NCBI RefSeq assembly: GCF_011386835.1
Contig: NC_088796.1
Span: 34,179,011-34,243,010 of the forward strand
Length of the DNA stretch: 64,000 bases
Source: Chrysemys picta bellii
Taxonomy: Eukaryota > Chordata > Testudines > Emydidae
Direction: 5' to 3'
Under the pieces are notes generated by a model. The model did not search any database. It saw only the letters and a program-made list of their open reading frames with translations, and was not told the origin of the DNA. Positions 51,650-64,000 of this stretch are shown here, piece by piece. How positions within the stretch are numbered: position 1 is the stretch's first letter; every line of letters starts with the position of its first letter. Position numbers and translations under genes: made by a program.

Positions 51650-54467
51650 TTCTCACCCTCCGTCATTGAAGCACCTAAATCCCCTGGGCAAGGAGTTGGT
51701 CACGCTGTGGCACTGACGATGGGGCCAGGATGGGAGGGACCGTTCTGGGTAATAAACACGGTGCAGCCGGCTGGACACAGGGATACAGCTGCCGGGGCTG
51801 GTTTTACCACAGAGGGCCTGCGCCCACTGAAGTCAGTGAGTTTTGCCCGTGGGTCTGGTAGGATCGGGCCTCTCCAGACACGCCTGGAGAATGCGTCGTC
51901 AAGGTTAGCGCTAAATATCGGATGAGTTAGATGAGATGGAGGATTTTTTTTCCTGTCCCGGGCTGAAGTAACACCCATTCCTTCTAGTAATTAAATCCCC
52001 GCCCCAGCAGTAACACGTGCGCAGGCAGCTACTGAAGGGATGAATTTGTGACGAGAACTGGGGTTTGTTTCGCTTTAGGAATCTAAAGTATCATCGGTAA
52101 CTCTCCGCAAAACCTCAGCGCCTTGCTGTGGCGACCCCAGGCAGGGAAATAGACACAGCGGTTGAAGTTGTTGGACTTTTCCTGCTGTGTTGTTTCGGAA
52201 GGGAATGATTGATGCCAACAAACAAACAAAGACTCCTGCGAGTTTAACAGCTGGGAATCCAACCAGTCTTGCTCTGTATGAATTAGCATCTTTATTCCAG
52301 ATTTCCAGTAGATCGTATTTGTATACATATAAAATAGATCAACTATCAGTTAGAATTATAATAATTGAAATAACCAGAAATAACCTTTCTTCACATTTTC
52401 TCCATTTTTGATGAAAACCCATTGGCTATTTCATTCAATATTTTATTGACCAGAGAACCATTTAAATGCTGTAACACTGGGGAATGGAAGTGGTGGAATT
52501 ACGTGAGAACGTTACTTTATATAGGGATTTAAGGCAAATGTCTTCTGCCTACCACCTTTCTGTCAGGCCGTTTTTCAGGTTCGCCTGTTGCCAACTTGCA
52601 CGAGGGGATCTCATGTATTTCAGTTACTTCCTATTGCAGACGATACAGAAGCAATAACCAGGAGACACGAATCTCCGGGGAAAAAAAACAAAAACATATC
52701 ACCAGCGGTACTTTCTACTGACACCGGCTGGCTCGCGTTATTCCCCAAGTAGAGTCATGGGCCAGAGCAGGGAAACGGCAGCGTCTTCCTTTAGAGAGCC
52801 ACGACTAAGGCTTGCGTGCCAAGCAGCTGCTCTATCAGCGGTACCCGGATTATGGGATTTGATTTGACCACGCCTGCCGTGGGCCGGGCAAGGCGCAGAA
52901 GGAGGGCTCCCCGGGGAGTGAATTAATAACTTCAACAAATGAGCGCAGAAGCAGCGAGGAGAGGGGGAGGAGGTAGGCCCCCTACCTCGAGCCATGAGGC
53001 CAACGATGCTCCTGGAGAACAAAGCACAGCACTATCTTTACAATAAAATACATTCTCCAAAGAGCCACACAGTGACTTCTGTTTGAGATCACCACCTTTG
53101 TTATACTTAGTTTATGTCTGCTAAATGCCTTAAGTAGATCAAAGTTACTGCTAAGGGCTGAAATAGAAGGTTTATCAAAAGATCACCCAAAGGCTGTCTC
53201 TCTACCCAGGGAGCGAGGATCATTATAGGAGCTGAAGGTCACTGTAATCAGTTGTAGTTTCTGTACCTCTGCTCTTCCGTATAGCAGGTTGACCTCTTTT
53301 TTAGTAGATAGTTTCCAATAGCTTTCATAGATAAGATTCCTTATTAGGAATTTCACTAGCCCCCATTGAAAAAAAATACAAAGACTGCACTCTTGGTTAA
53401 ATGTGACAACAGATGTTTTATCTATAATGTTGTTGGTGCAGTATTCCTCCCAGGATGTCAGAGAAAGAAAGTGGGTGAGGTAGTGTATTTTATTAACCCA
53501 AAGTCTGTTGAGAAACACAAACTTTAGAGCAGATGCAGGTGGAGAAAATCTCTAATCTCTTAAGCTTGTCTCTCATCAACATAAATTGGTCCAATGAAAG
53601 ATATTACCTCATCCACCTTCTCTCTCAAAACATACTACAGCAAACAAACCAATGGATGAGGACCTTCTCCACTCACTGCTGTGGAATTTTAAATCCCACC
53701 AACATTTACTGACATAAATGGCAAACTTTTATTCTTCAGAAATCATTCTTATTTTTATGTTTTTTTGTTTAGCCAAGACATTCACTAGAGTTTAGTCATT
53801 TAAAAATAAGACTGATTTACATTTAACATGCCACATTGTAAACAGGTGTGGGAGAAGACATGTTTTCTGTAATCGGACTACTTAAATCAATTTCTTATTT
53901 GCATTTCAACAGGAAAAACAAGATGTAAAGGTAAGACACACCAAAGCAACCAATAGGAACTATTAAGATGAATGGTTTATGGTCTTGAACTTTTATCAGT
54001 GGGGTTGTACATTTAATTTTTTTGTGCATAACATCACTTTTAAATAAAAAGTGATCTCCATATAGGTTTGAAAACCTCTCTGATAGTAAAAGTATGAATA
54101 CACCTAGAAAACAAAAGAATGATTCTGGCTCCAAATTAAAGGGTTAGAAGTGATATTTTCATTGTGGGACATATAAAAATCAATGGCTTATTCAAAAAGG
54201 CAACTTAGTACACTTTACAGTGGTGAAAGGGAAAAAAACAAAAAAACAAACAAAACAAAAAACCAGCACTAGCCAGCTTCTCTAGGAGCTCAGAACACCA
54301 ATAACCTTTCCACAACCTAGGGAAGCGTAGCTGGGAGGAGAATTTGGCTACTTTTATAGAATTTTTACTAAATCACACTTGGCTGATCATTTTGCCTTTT
54401 TTAGTGGTCTTTAATAGAAAAAATGCACCTTCTTCTAGCGTGGCTTTGTAAATCTGTACTGTTACTA
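51650..54467. other. CCNO-DHX29 intergenic region
   Basis: CCNO and DHX29 are tandem on the minus strand, so this region lies upstream of CCNO and downstream of DHX29. Mixed composition; a GC-richer patch around 52700-53000 is not assigned. No gene or complete repeat was recognised. Confidence 0.5.
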
Positions 54468-54626
54468 CACCTCTACCCGATATAACGTGGCCCGATATAA
54501 CATGAACGCAGTAAAGCAGTGCTTCAGGGTGGTGGGGCTGCACACTCCAGCGGATCAAAGCAAGTTTGATAGAACGAGGTGTCACCTATAACGCGGTAAG
54601 GACAGCATTGTATCGGGGTAGAGGTG
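54468..54626. mobile_element. Tc1/mariner-type MITE
   Basis: Terminal inverted repeats CACCTCTACCCGATA and TATCGGGGTAGAGGTG are flanked by TA dinucleotides (54466-54467 and 54627-54628), the Tc1/mariner/pogo target-site duplication. 159 bp, no coding capacity. Confidence 0.85.
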
Positions 54627-55269
54627 TACCAAAGAATGTGTTAGATGGCTCAACATATTTTGTTCTGTTTTGTATACTGTGATCTTTCAAGAGCACGTTG
54701 GGTTTTCCTCCTTGCCCTGTCTTTCTCAGGTGGAAAGAAATACTATTAACCCCCTGGAAATAGGAATCAATATTTATTAAATGAAGAAAACTTCAGCATT
54801 AGTCCTCTGTCTGTAAATATTGTGTTCAGACCCAACAATGTTAGGATTTCAAATTCCTAATGAAATCCCCAAGCTAAAGACTACTGATCTGCAGTTTATG
54901 TTCCCATGTTTCCATCTCATCATAGTGAGCCATATAGAAAAATGACAATATTCTTAAAATGTAATGCTTAAATCTGCTATGGAATAAAATCTACAGCTTA
55001 AGGTACAAAACAGTGAAGTAATGTTTTGGCAAATGCACAAAAATCTGTTTTGTTTTCAGTTTTTACATATCTAAACAGGACAAGCTATTTTGTATAGCAG
55101 TTAAAAGCTATTCCATACAGCTTCAGAACCTGATCTTGAATTTCTAGTACCCTACTAATAAATACCTTAAACTGAAACAAAGCAAATATGAATTGGTCAT
55201 GTTCATTTTTATGTTGAAAAGATCTGAATTACTACCATCATTTATACATTCAAACAAATGGCACCAAAA

Positions 55270-55275
55270 TTTATT
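55270..55275 (-). terminator. Probable DHX29 polyadenylation signal AATAAA
   Basis: CAATAAATT on the minus strand about 205 bases beyond the DHX29 stop. Other AATAAA hexamers occur further on (e.g. 54773-54778), so alternative ends are possible. Confidence 0.5.
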
Positions 55276-55480
55276 GTAAACATAATACATTTATGCTCAT
55301 AATTAAAAATGACCTACAAAATTACTTCTATGTCAAGTTCATGCAGTATTTCCAAGTTATGGTTGGTATCAACCACATTTTAAATGTTGAAATATGTTAG
55401 CTGAAGTCTTTTTTAAGCATAATTGTTTTCCTGCCACTACTGAAGCTTTAAGCTTTGTAGTTTGTTACTGAACTCCAGTT

Positions 55481-55536
55481 TCAGCTGGCATTCTCTGTTT
55501 TTATCAGTTCTTTGATGATGTGTAAAATCTTGTCAT
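55481..55536 (-). CDS. DHX29: DHX29 terminal coding exon with stop
   Basis: DDKILHIIKELIKTENAS then TGA (55483-55481). Acceptor TTTCCTCCCTAG. Confidence 0.93.
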
Positions 55537-58500
55537 CTAGGGAGGAAAAAACAGAAGTTAGTGGAAAAAACCCTAAATTTAACAAAATGGGAGAGATGGG
55601 CAATTTAACAAGGAAAGCTTTAATTAGCTAGGCTGTGTCAGACTCAATAGTGAAGCAGAGTGCATTCCCCCCCACCCCAAATATGCAGATAAGAAATTAT
55701 CCTTATACACACTAAGTACTGTTATATTGCATATTGTTTACTAATAAATTGCCTGCAGCCATTTCAGTAGTGTTTCCTAAGGGAACTGGAGAAAAAGAGA
55801 CGAGAAGAGGACTTTCACAGATACATTTTAACATGTTTCACTCCAGTTAGGATTTTATTTCTTGACATTTCTCTCAAGTTTTAGAAGCATGGAGTATGCC
55901 CATTTATCCCTTATTTTTGGGGCTGTCATGTAATCCCTCCCACACTATTTACCTATAAGTATCAGTACATTGCACATTGTCTTACAGCTGTGGCAAGCTA
56001 TGGGGGTAGATGAGAACACCCTGACAAATGGAAACTAACCACTATTACTGCTACCATTAACGTTATGATTGTAGAGAAGTCAGTCTATGTCAGACACATT
56101 TTTAAAGAAACAATCACATATAGCCCCAGATTTCTGGGGTGAAGCCATGAAGGAGACCTAGGTTCAGTAATGACCTTTTGGGTTTGTTTCTCATGAGAGT
56201 TGAATTAGGCACACCACGGCTACAATGTGGTCTCTTGAGCAACGATGAAGTGTATTAGTATATTTGTTTAAAGAACTATACACACACACTGTACATATAC
56301 AATGTATATTTATCACACTTTTTTATGTTGATAGTACAGCAATACAATTACCTTCAAGTGACATTTTAGGATTTTCAAGTTTTTTCTTTAAAACAGACTC
56401 AATGAGAACCCTCAGTTGTTTGAAAATTACTGCAATCTTTACAGGAGCCTGTAGAAAGAAGATAAGAGAAGATTAATATATTTGCATGTTTCTCAAAGCA
56501 GTTTCCTATTGAGGAAACTCAAGATTAAAGTTTACCCATCATACAAGAGGCCAAGGACCCAATCCTGCAAATAGTTATGCACGTGCTTAACTTTTGTGTA
56601 TTCCTAATAAGGTCAGTAGGACTAAGCATGTATTTAAGTTAAGCACGTGAGCAGTACCACTGACTTCATTAGGAGCAAGGCCTAAAGTAACTCAAAGTGC
56701 TGACCAGGGATTTAATATCACTGCCTGTAGATTATAGACCAACAGTATAAATATACAGAGTGGGCAGGGGGAGTGAGAAAAAAAAATTACAGACATAATA
56801 GACACGGTAGATATTTGATACCCCCTGTACTCAAACTATCACCTGCAGGCTTTAAAAAAAAAAAAAAAAAAACTTATGTTGATTTGCCCAGGAAAAATGT
56901 GGATCTCAAATTGAATTGGCTAATAAGAACATATGGTTGTCTCTCATTTCAGTCACACAGCCAGAAAGCTGTGTTACCTGTCCCTCCCCCAAAGAAAGGC
57001 TGATCTTAAAAATTCTGTGTGTGTTGAGTAACAAGTGCATTCAGTCATTAACTGGTGTTTCTTTGTAACAATATTTGTATCTCATTCTGAGTTTTAGGGA
57101 ATGCTTACATAAAATTAGCAACATGCACTCTTCCTAGGGGGTAGCATGAGGTATAAAATGAACAGAGCTAGAAGAAAAAATGTAAGCAATTTGACAGCAG
57201 GTGGGCAACTCCCATATTTCTTCTGTTATTTGGTAGCATTTACAAAAAAAAAAAAGAGCAGGTGGCCAGTTTTCATTTTCAGCGTCAGATTAAATGCATT
57301 CAGAAAATGCGTTTAGAATTTCTTCTGTTTAGAAAGAGAGAGCACGAGAGTGTTTGCTTTAAGTCTTAGATGTTTCTCACAGCTTTCATCCCAAGACGAA
57401 ACTCATCTGAGATGTAAATGAATTAGATTACTCAAGGGTTTAAAGTTAAGCAGGTGACTACATGTTCACAGGATTGGGACCTATGAATTCAAAACGTTCC
57501 AATTAAATACATTTTCAGTTATGACACTTACTTAAAGCAAGTATTTCCTCTTCCTCCAAATCGGATAAATGTGTTTTTCCAATAGTATCTATTCTTATAA
57601 TACCTCAATCTTTCTTTATGAACAAGGGCAAACATTCTTTTTTAAAAATAGCATACTATTAAATTACTCTTGCTATCTCTTGGAAGCACATGACCGTATT
57701 ACACATTTAACAAAATTCCCATTATTTCGCTTAACTATCTTGAACTCACACTTCAATGTGTTTCAGGTACAAAATGCACAGCCATTTAACGGCACAAGAA
57801 ATAACCAGAACATACGTGTACCTGAAAATGGATCCAGCCATCAACAGACAGGAGGCGTTCACGATGCTGAACTTCTATGTCTCCACCAAAAAGTAAAACT
57901 GGAAAGGGGGAAATTAAAGTAGTCTCTCTCAAGTACACCTTGGCATATCTTATCTGCATATAAAAAACACACAAACAAAAGCATTAAAAAACTACAACAC
58001 TGAACTGGAATGCTACTTTCATGAAGCAAGTCGTCAATTTTTCCCCTCTGAGACATCATTACATATGCTACTCATGTTAGTAAACAGTGAAAGAATGTAG
58101 GCTATGTCCAATTATCTGCCCTATACTTTGTGTGATATGTAAAAATCTTAGTCTTTAAGAAAGAGAAAAAGGCTTATGCCACTGGGAGAAATTTTCCTTT
58201 CGTGATCCTTTAGAGGTGAATTTTAAAGAGCACTGGATGAATAGGAAGACCACAATTATGTGATTAAGATTATAAACAAAAGATAATGGTAGCCTACAGC
58301 AGACTGTACAAAGGCTATGAATATACAGCTGAATGTGCAGTGTTTGAAAGGGAAATAACATTTATTGCAATGTGAAAATTTAAGCAGGTACAGTCAGAAA
58401 ATTAGTTTAATGCATATATACTTAGAGATGCATGCAGTCTATATGCACTGCACTACTGTTTTTTTCAGTCAAGCTAGGATCAATATTGCTTGCCAGAAAT

Positions 58501-61500
58501 TGTTTCCTGATACAGTGAACATTTTCAATGCAAAAAACCCCTATTAGAATTAATGCAACGAGGGTTTTTAATACTGAAATTCTCATAATATACATCAAAA
58601 ATAAAGTTTCTTTTAGAATGCTTTTATAAAAGCAGTCATAATGTAGATTGTTTTAATCTCTGAGCAACTGAGGGGACTATACATACATTAATAGGTCTGA
58701 AATGTATTAACACTGATTAATAAATTTTATGCAAACAAAATACTGTTTAACAACATTTACTGAACAAGGTTTCTTCCCTTGACAATCCCACTCCCACTGA
58801 CATGCCTGACCTCCCCCCCTTCTCCCTCCCTGAGATTTGCTCCTTTTGTCTCTTCTCTTCATCAGTGATTTTAGGCTTGGCAAATCTTACATTTCTTATT
58901 AACAAAGTATTTTTCCCACTTTTCTTGAAATCTATTACTTTCAGTGACTATTCCTAACTTGTTCTCAGCAGTGTGTCAATTCCCTTTCTAACTTTAGCTG
59001 TTGTCCTACATCTTGCTTTATACTGCAAGCTCCTTGGGCAGGGAATGTTGTCTGCTCTGTTTGGAAAGAGCCCTGTAGATGTACAGCATTAAATATCAAT
59101 AGGTAGCTTAGTACTCCCTTACAATAAAATGTCCACTGGTACGACAACAAACACTTGAAAAGAATTGCTGTATAATTTTTTACACCGAAATAAAACATAC
59201 ATCTTCACCAAAGAGTTGACAGTCTAAAGAGACAACACACAGATAAGGATGTGGAAGTAGGTGGGAAAAGGTGAGCGACAAAATGCAGTTCAGTTTTGAA
59301 GTTCAGCGTGTCTTGGATTTCACATTTTTTGTGAATATGTTTTAAGTTAAGCTAGTCAGTATCTCTTCAGGCCTGAGAGAGGGCATGCAGCGTGTTTTAA
59401 GGACGTAGAGGTGAGTAGGGACAGATAGCATAGTACAGGTCAAAGTACGACTGTTACTTGGACTACATATTTTTGACACTTCTTTCTAACTAAGTCACCA
59501 AACAGAAAAGTGATCAACTTTTTTTTTTTTTTTTTTTTTAAATAAACAGTACTATACACAATACATTAACCCTTTGTGAAAAGTTGACTGATAAAGAGTA
59601 GGGTACTTTCATTTGTAAGCTTGTCAGTTTAGTCAATATTAGATTTATTGGCCTTCATTTCTAGTCACATTTATGTGTGCCTTATTTAGGACCTGGTGCA
59701 TTTTTTTTTTTTTTTAAACCACACTGATTTCAGGGACAAGGCATTGATGGTTCTGAAGATGAACTGCACATCCAAGTATATTTCACATTATGTTCCATTT
59801 ATATAGCACCACAGGCATGTCAGGTGTTTGCAAATTGATAAGTCCTGGTCTAATGGGGTTTACGCCAATGTGCAACTGCTTTCAAGATTGTCACATAATT
59901 GCCTCTAATTAATCAGATAGTGATATAAATACAAGATCCTTACCTTCTCTTGATAGAGCAACCATCCATATATCTGCAAATCTCTGTTTACTGAGGAGGG
60001 ATGCACTTGTGCTTTACCTTGAGCAGTTTCCACCATGCATGCCAATTTCTCTGTGATATCTACAGACTTCGTATACATTATCTTCCCCACGTTGTCATAT
60101 AGCCCGGCAGTCAGCACAGCTTTAAGAAGGGCTATTTCCTGAAGAGAAAGGGATTGTGTGGTTCCATTTCCTTCCCACCTATGATGAGTTGTAGGTGCTG
60201 CAAATCCTGCTGCCCTGACCACCTTTATTAGTTCTTGTTTCACATCCTGAAATTAGTTTTGATCAAAACAGGTACATTAATAACTTTAATAGTAAAATAC
60301 TGATTATTAAAAGGGACACTATCAAGCCACCAGCACAGTCAGACTTCGCCCCAATATTCCCAACTAACAGACTCAGAGACTTATCTAGAAAAAAAAAATC
60401 AGTCATATCTGCAGAGGCCTTGGAATCTTGGCTGTTTGGATGAGTAACCAAAACAAAAATCAGGCTTCTAGGATTCAGACACTGAGAATGTGGGCCTGAA
60501 AGTGATGCAAGTATGTCTCTGTCTCCCAGCTATTTAGAAGACAAATTGACAGTAAAAAATGCACACATTTATGTTAAGCACCCTTCTCCTATTTCCTGGG
60601 GATTAGTCCTGGAAAGGACTATTGAAGCCTTCATTTTGGAGGCAAAAATGTATTTAGAAAAGTCAGGATTTGGCATCACAGAATCATAGAAATTCAGCCT
60701 GGAAGGGACCTTGAGAAGTTATCTAGTCCAGCCCCGCATGCTGAAGCAGGACCACGTATACCTAGACTACCCCAGACAGGTGTTGGTCTAACCTGTTTTT
60801 AAAAGCCACCAATGATGGAGATTCTACAACCCCTCTTAAGTAATCTATTCTAATACCTATCATCTTCCAAGCTTGACAGTGAAATACAAGTACTTAGTAA
60901 GTAGAAGGAATGATATAGGCTAACCATGTGTTATTTTATTTACCCTTGTTAAGTAATATTTTACCTTACAAAGTTTTATTTTGTATAAAGTGCTGTAGTA
61001 TGAACTTCATCAGAGCAACTCTATGCAAACATGTATATCAATGGGGCTTGCACCTCAAAACATGTAAAGGATAGATTTAGCCAGTCTGAATAAGAATCTA
61101 AGCTATTCACCCATTCTCAACATTCTATTTGCCCATATTTGTTATCTTGTCTGTATACTAACATGAGTACTGTATATCACTGCTTTAAAGTTATATGCTG
61201 AATTTTCTGAAGGGAAATTAACAGTCATCCTTCCTGGGCAGAATCACATGGCTTGTATCTTGATATACCTCCAGAGTTAACAGTGAGGTTCTGTTAAGAA
61301 AATTCCTTCTGCAGTAAGCCATTTCAGTGCGATACCCTCCTTCTTGACGAGCCTTTTTCCACCTAGACAAAAAAGTCTTGGGTTATTACAATTCCAAAAG
61401 TAACACTGATGGCTATCTACAAAGAGATGAGGAATCCAAGTTCAAATACATTAAAATAAAAGTGATAATGGACTCTTACAAAGGATCCTCCACTGACTTA

Positions 61501-62181
61501 ATGATAAAACACTAACTGGTATCATCTGGATCAATAATGTATGTCTCCCAGAGATCAGGAGAGGACAAGCATTTCACAGCATGTAAAATTACATGCCCAT
61601 GAATAAATAAAGGTGTTTCTTCTATAAATTGACAGATGATTGTATGTTCTGACAGTTGGAGATAGAATAGCAATGTTCCTGGTTGACAGTCATGAAGACT
61701 GTAACCTTAATTGGTAGTTGCGTTTTTTGTGTGTTTGTTTTAAATTGTAGCTCACTACAAAACAGCTACAGAAATACCTGAAGCATTAGGGCACCACAAG
61801 CAGTATGCTTCTGCATTGCTTGCCATAAGTGGTGTTAGAAGGCCAAGTGACTATAATTGGGCCATTTATTAATCCTCAAGTAGCATAGTACTTATCACAT
61901 ATTTCTGCTATTCTAAAAGGAAATTTACAAAACCATTTAGGATCATGTATTTAATAGCAATATTTAAAGGATACACCATTACTGACAGTCAATCAAAAGG
62001 TTCTATTTGCTTTAAGTTTTAATATTTTAGAAAAGATTATTTACCCTAGATATGCACTGTAAATTGTCAGATGATCTGAGTTTGCCAATGCCAGGGAAGA
62101 TTTTGCAAGATCTGCTTCATCTTTTCTACCAATTGGTGTAGTAAAAGGGGATTTTTCTGTCATTACAGCAGCTAAAGTTGC
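55481..62181 (-). CDS. DHX29: DHX29, C-terminal six coding exons (gene continues beyond right end)
   Basis: DEAH-box RNA helicase that binds the 40S subunit and promotes scanning through structured 5' UTRs (established). Exons: 62181-62045, 61362-61269, 60246-59944, 57953-57822, 56448-56352, 55536-55481; together 272 residues and a TGA stop, about the last fifth of a roughly 1370-residue protein. Seen: ATLAAVMTEKSPFTTPIGRK and ADLAKSSLALANSDH (helicase-associated region); GWKKARQEGGYRTEM and CRRNFLNRTSLLTLE; LSLQEIALLKAVLTAGLYDN and KAQVHPSSVNRDLQ; then the OB-fold segment LRETTLISPFPVLLFGGDIE; then KIAVIFKQLRVLIESVL and ILHIIKELIKTENAS. All introns are GT-AG. The helicase motor domains and promoter lie outside the window. 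No disablement was seen. Confidence 0.96.
56352..56448 (-). CDS. DHX29: DHX29 penultimate coding exon
   Basis: 32 codons plus one base, APVKIAVIFKQLRVL to ENPKMSLE. Acceptor CTTTCTACAG, donor GAAG|GTAATTG. Confidence 0.94.
57822..57953 (-). CDS. DHX29: DHX29 exon (OB-fold)
   Basis: 44 codons, IRYAKVYLRETTLIS to VDGWIHFQ, including PVLLFGGDIEVQHRERLL. Acceptor TTTTTTATATGCAG, donor CAG|GTACACG. Confidence 0.96.
59944..60246 (-). CDS. DHX29: DHX29 exon (QEIALLKAVLTAGLYDN)
   Basis: 101 whole codons from DVKQELIKVVRAAGF to WLLYQEK. Acceptor AACTAATTTCAG, donor AAG|GTAAGGA. The start of the OB-fold module of DEAH helicases. Confidence 0.96.
60676..60870 (-). repeat. CR1 LINE 3' fragment in DHX29 intron
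   Basis: Begins TCACAGAATCATAGAAATTC, continues CTGGAAGGGACCTTGAGAAG and GTCCAGCCCC, the reverse complement of a CR1 3' end. Confidence 0.85.
61269..61362 (-). CDS. DHX29: DHX29 exon (WKKARQEGGYR)
   Basis: Completes a split Gly codon, then WKKARQEGGYRTEMAYC to SLLTLE. Acceptor TTTTTTGTCTAG, donor GAG|GTATATC; ends in phase 0. Confidence 0.95.
62045..62181 (-). CDS. DHX29: DHX29 exon (helicase-associated region)
   Basis: 45 codons plus two bases, ATLAAVMTEKSP to IYSAYLG. Acceptor TTGATTACAG, donor CTAGG|GTAAATA. Confidence 0.95.
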
Positions 62182-64000
62182 CTGTAATCAATAGCAAGAT
62201 ATTAAGAAGTATAAACAACATAATAAAAATAAAATTTAAAATAGTAGGCTTCAGGCTTTTATCACACTTAAATAAATAAAATAAAAATAAATCTAGATTT
62301 CCTGTTTCAACAAGACATACCATATTCCTTGTCTTGCTTCATATTAAGTCACAATGACAGAGTGATTGCATTTTATATAGTTTATTACAGTGTATGATTC
62401 ACTGAAGATATTGTACTTATATAGCACCTTGAAATATTTTAAAAAGTACTTTCCCACCATTAGTTTATTAAATCTCAACACTTGTGTGAAGCAGGTAAGT
62501 ATTTTTATACCTTTTCACAGGTAGGTAAAATGAAGTACACAGAGAATAAGTGACCTGCCCCAAATCAAACCAACCCAGTGGTACAAATGGGACTAGAACC
62601 ATAGAATCTGACCTCCTAGTTCCTTTTCTCAATCGAGGGCTCACACTTCCTCTTACTATGTACAGTCAACTAGGATTACGTGAAAAGTGTAAAGAGAGTC
62701 TATTGTATAATGATAATTTTAAGGTTGGACTGAGTCATAACAAGACCTGATCAGCTGTAGTAGTAGAATAAAGTGCAAATCTTGGTCTCAGATCTGCACT
62801 TCACGGTAGTTCCTTGATTTAGTAGGATTTTGTAATAGTGATGTTCCTCTCGCACTGCTTCTATATCAAGTACAGTGATATCTGAGTGATGGTACTTGAA
62901 AATTATTGAAGTAATATTTCAGTAGCGAAGAGAGGCATTTTGATAAACGGATTGCAAAGTTAGCTAGATTCACTCTTGGGTCTTTAAGATGGGAACTACA
63001 GGCTTTTATAGTGCAACAAGTATTGAATATTTGTTTGCACCCTGAGTATTTTATTATATAAAACTTTCCCTAAACACAAAACCTATACACAACCCATTTG
63101 TTGGCTTTTGCTAACTATTTTTTGGCAACTAGTGGGATTCTGTTTTACACAGGGGAATCAGATTAAGTTGTATATGGTGCAAAGGATCTAAATTGCATTT
63201 GAGCTATTGCTATATTTGCTGGGGAAGAAGGGACAGTTTCCAGCACTGAGTAGTTGGATATGGTGAAAATGGGTGAAATGGATTTGCTTTTGAAGGGAAG
63301 AATGTGTGCTGCATATTGACACTACCATGAACTGTTTGTTTTTAAATAATTTAAAAAGGACACTAATCTGAAGTCTGTCAACTTAAAAAGCAGTTTCAGG
63401 TCCCACATCAGCACCTGAGTGCAACAAAAATCATAAGGTGTTTCAGATTTTGGAAGTACTGTATTTTCTCGCCCCTATTGCTCTGTGAAACAATAACAAA
63501 AACAGGAGAGACTGAAAATGAGTACACACAAGTTCTGCCAAATGTTCAAAGTAAAACAAACTGAAAAATAACCATCTTAAGTACTGCTTGTAACAACAGT
63601 CGGTCAAAGTTTCAGACAGATGTGACTTCAATTGTCATTGTCCCTTTAAAACTGTGAAGAAAATAGTTTATGTTAAAACTGCACTTCATAGGCTCACTAG
63701 TAGACAGAACTGGAAGAGTGACTAGAGCACTGAGTCTGGCCACTTTCTTTTGTGTGCGCGGGGACAGAGGGTGAGGGAGAGTATCGCTAAATAAAAATAC
63801 CAGTCCACTTTCTTAAAAATAAGCATAGAAACAAGAGCACTAACCAAAAATTGCATTTAAGTGTTTTTTTTTTTTTAAACAATGTGTTGTGTCCTCATTT
63901 CCTATATTTTATTCCAAGAGTTTTTGTAAGAAAGCAAATTTCATAGAAATTCACCCCTAAAAATTCACTGTCTCAAGGTTTTTATCATTGTTTTTATCAT
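62182..64000 (-). other. DHX29 intron reaching the right window edge
   Basis: No further DHX29 exon was recognised here; the expected upstream peptide (family block with LLDAFDDD-type sequence) is absent. AT-rich, with a poly-T at 63868-63878 and the MIR fragment listed separately. Confidence 0.6.
62490..62640 (-). repeat. MIR-type SINE fragment in DHX29 intron
   Basis: Reverse-strand MIR core: ACAGGTAGGTAAAATGAAG, GAATAAGTGACCTGCCCC, then GGACTAGAACC and CTGACCTCCTAGTTCC. Confidence 0.65.

Larger units (their letters stand above)
55537..62044 (-). other. DHX29 introns within the window
   Basis: Five introns: 61363-62044, 60247-61268, 57954-59943, 56449-57821, 55537-56351. Contents seen: an old dispersed repeat at about 56545-56700, poly-A at 56857-56872, poly-T at 59520-59540 and 59701-59715, and a CR1 fragment at 60676-60870. 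No snoRNA or microRNA was recognised, though short ones cannot be excluded by eye. Confidence 0.6.

Overview
The window looks like nuclear DNA of a non-avian reptile, most probably a turtle. It has intron-bearing vertebrate genes with canonical splice signals. It carries a heavy load of CR1-type LINEs, hAT and PIF/Harbinger DNA transposons with intact target-site duplications (TSDs), MIR-type SINE remnants, and CpG islands at promoters. The organism call is inference from repeat content; no species-specific marker was seen.

Three recognisable protein-coding genes all lie on the minus strand in the right half, so transcription runs right to left. They are the last six coding exons of DHX29 (55481-62181), a complete CCNO of three coding exons (47914-51318) and a complete MCIDAS of six coding exons (37583-43925). 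The order MCIDAS-CCNO-DHX29 is the conserved vertebrate block at human 5q11. MCIDAS (multicilin) is the E2F4/5-DP1 co-activator that starts the multiciliated-cell programme. CCNO (cyclin O) supports deuterosome-mediated centriole amplification downstream of it. DHX29 is a general translation-initiation helicase and a neighbour by synteny only. CDC20B with its intronic miR-449 cluster normally lies beyond MCIDAS; neither was recognised in the 37 kb to the left.

Layout: 1-37.5 kb is a gene-free, repeat-rich stretch, with a nested transposon stack at 15.1-18.3 kb, two sizeable CR1 copies at 23.4-24.9 kb (plus) and 29.8-32.5 kb (minus), a Harbinger Myb/SANT gene relic at 32.7-33.9 kb split by a hAT element, and a C-rich low-complexity tract at 25.1-26.3 kb. 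MCIDAS occupies 37.6-43.9 kb with a CpG-rich promoter. A fossil Harbinger transposase (about 45.5-47.2 kb) lies between the MCIDAS promoter and the CCNO 3' end. CCNO occupies 47.4-51.4 kb, and its first intron is filled by a very G-rich minisatellite with a 306-bp higher-order period. From 51.4 to 55.3 kb is intergenic; from there to the right end is the DHX29 3' part and its introns.

The most notable sequence-level oddities are: a probable one-base frameshift in a five-base homopolymer near the CCNO stop; an inferred GC-AG intron in MCIDAS; a 55-bp tandem duplication that copies the MCIDAS exon-2 splice acceptor; the CCNO intron minisatellite that stays open in many reading frames; and several layers of dated, nested transposon insertions.
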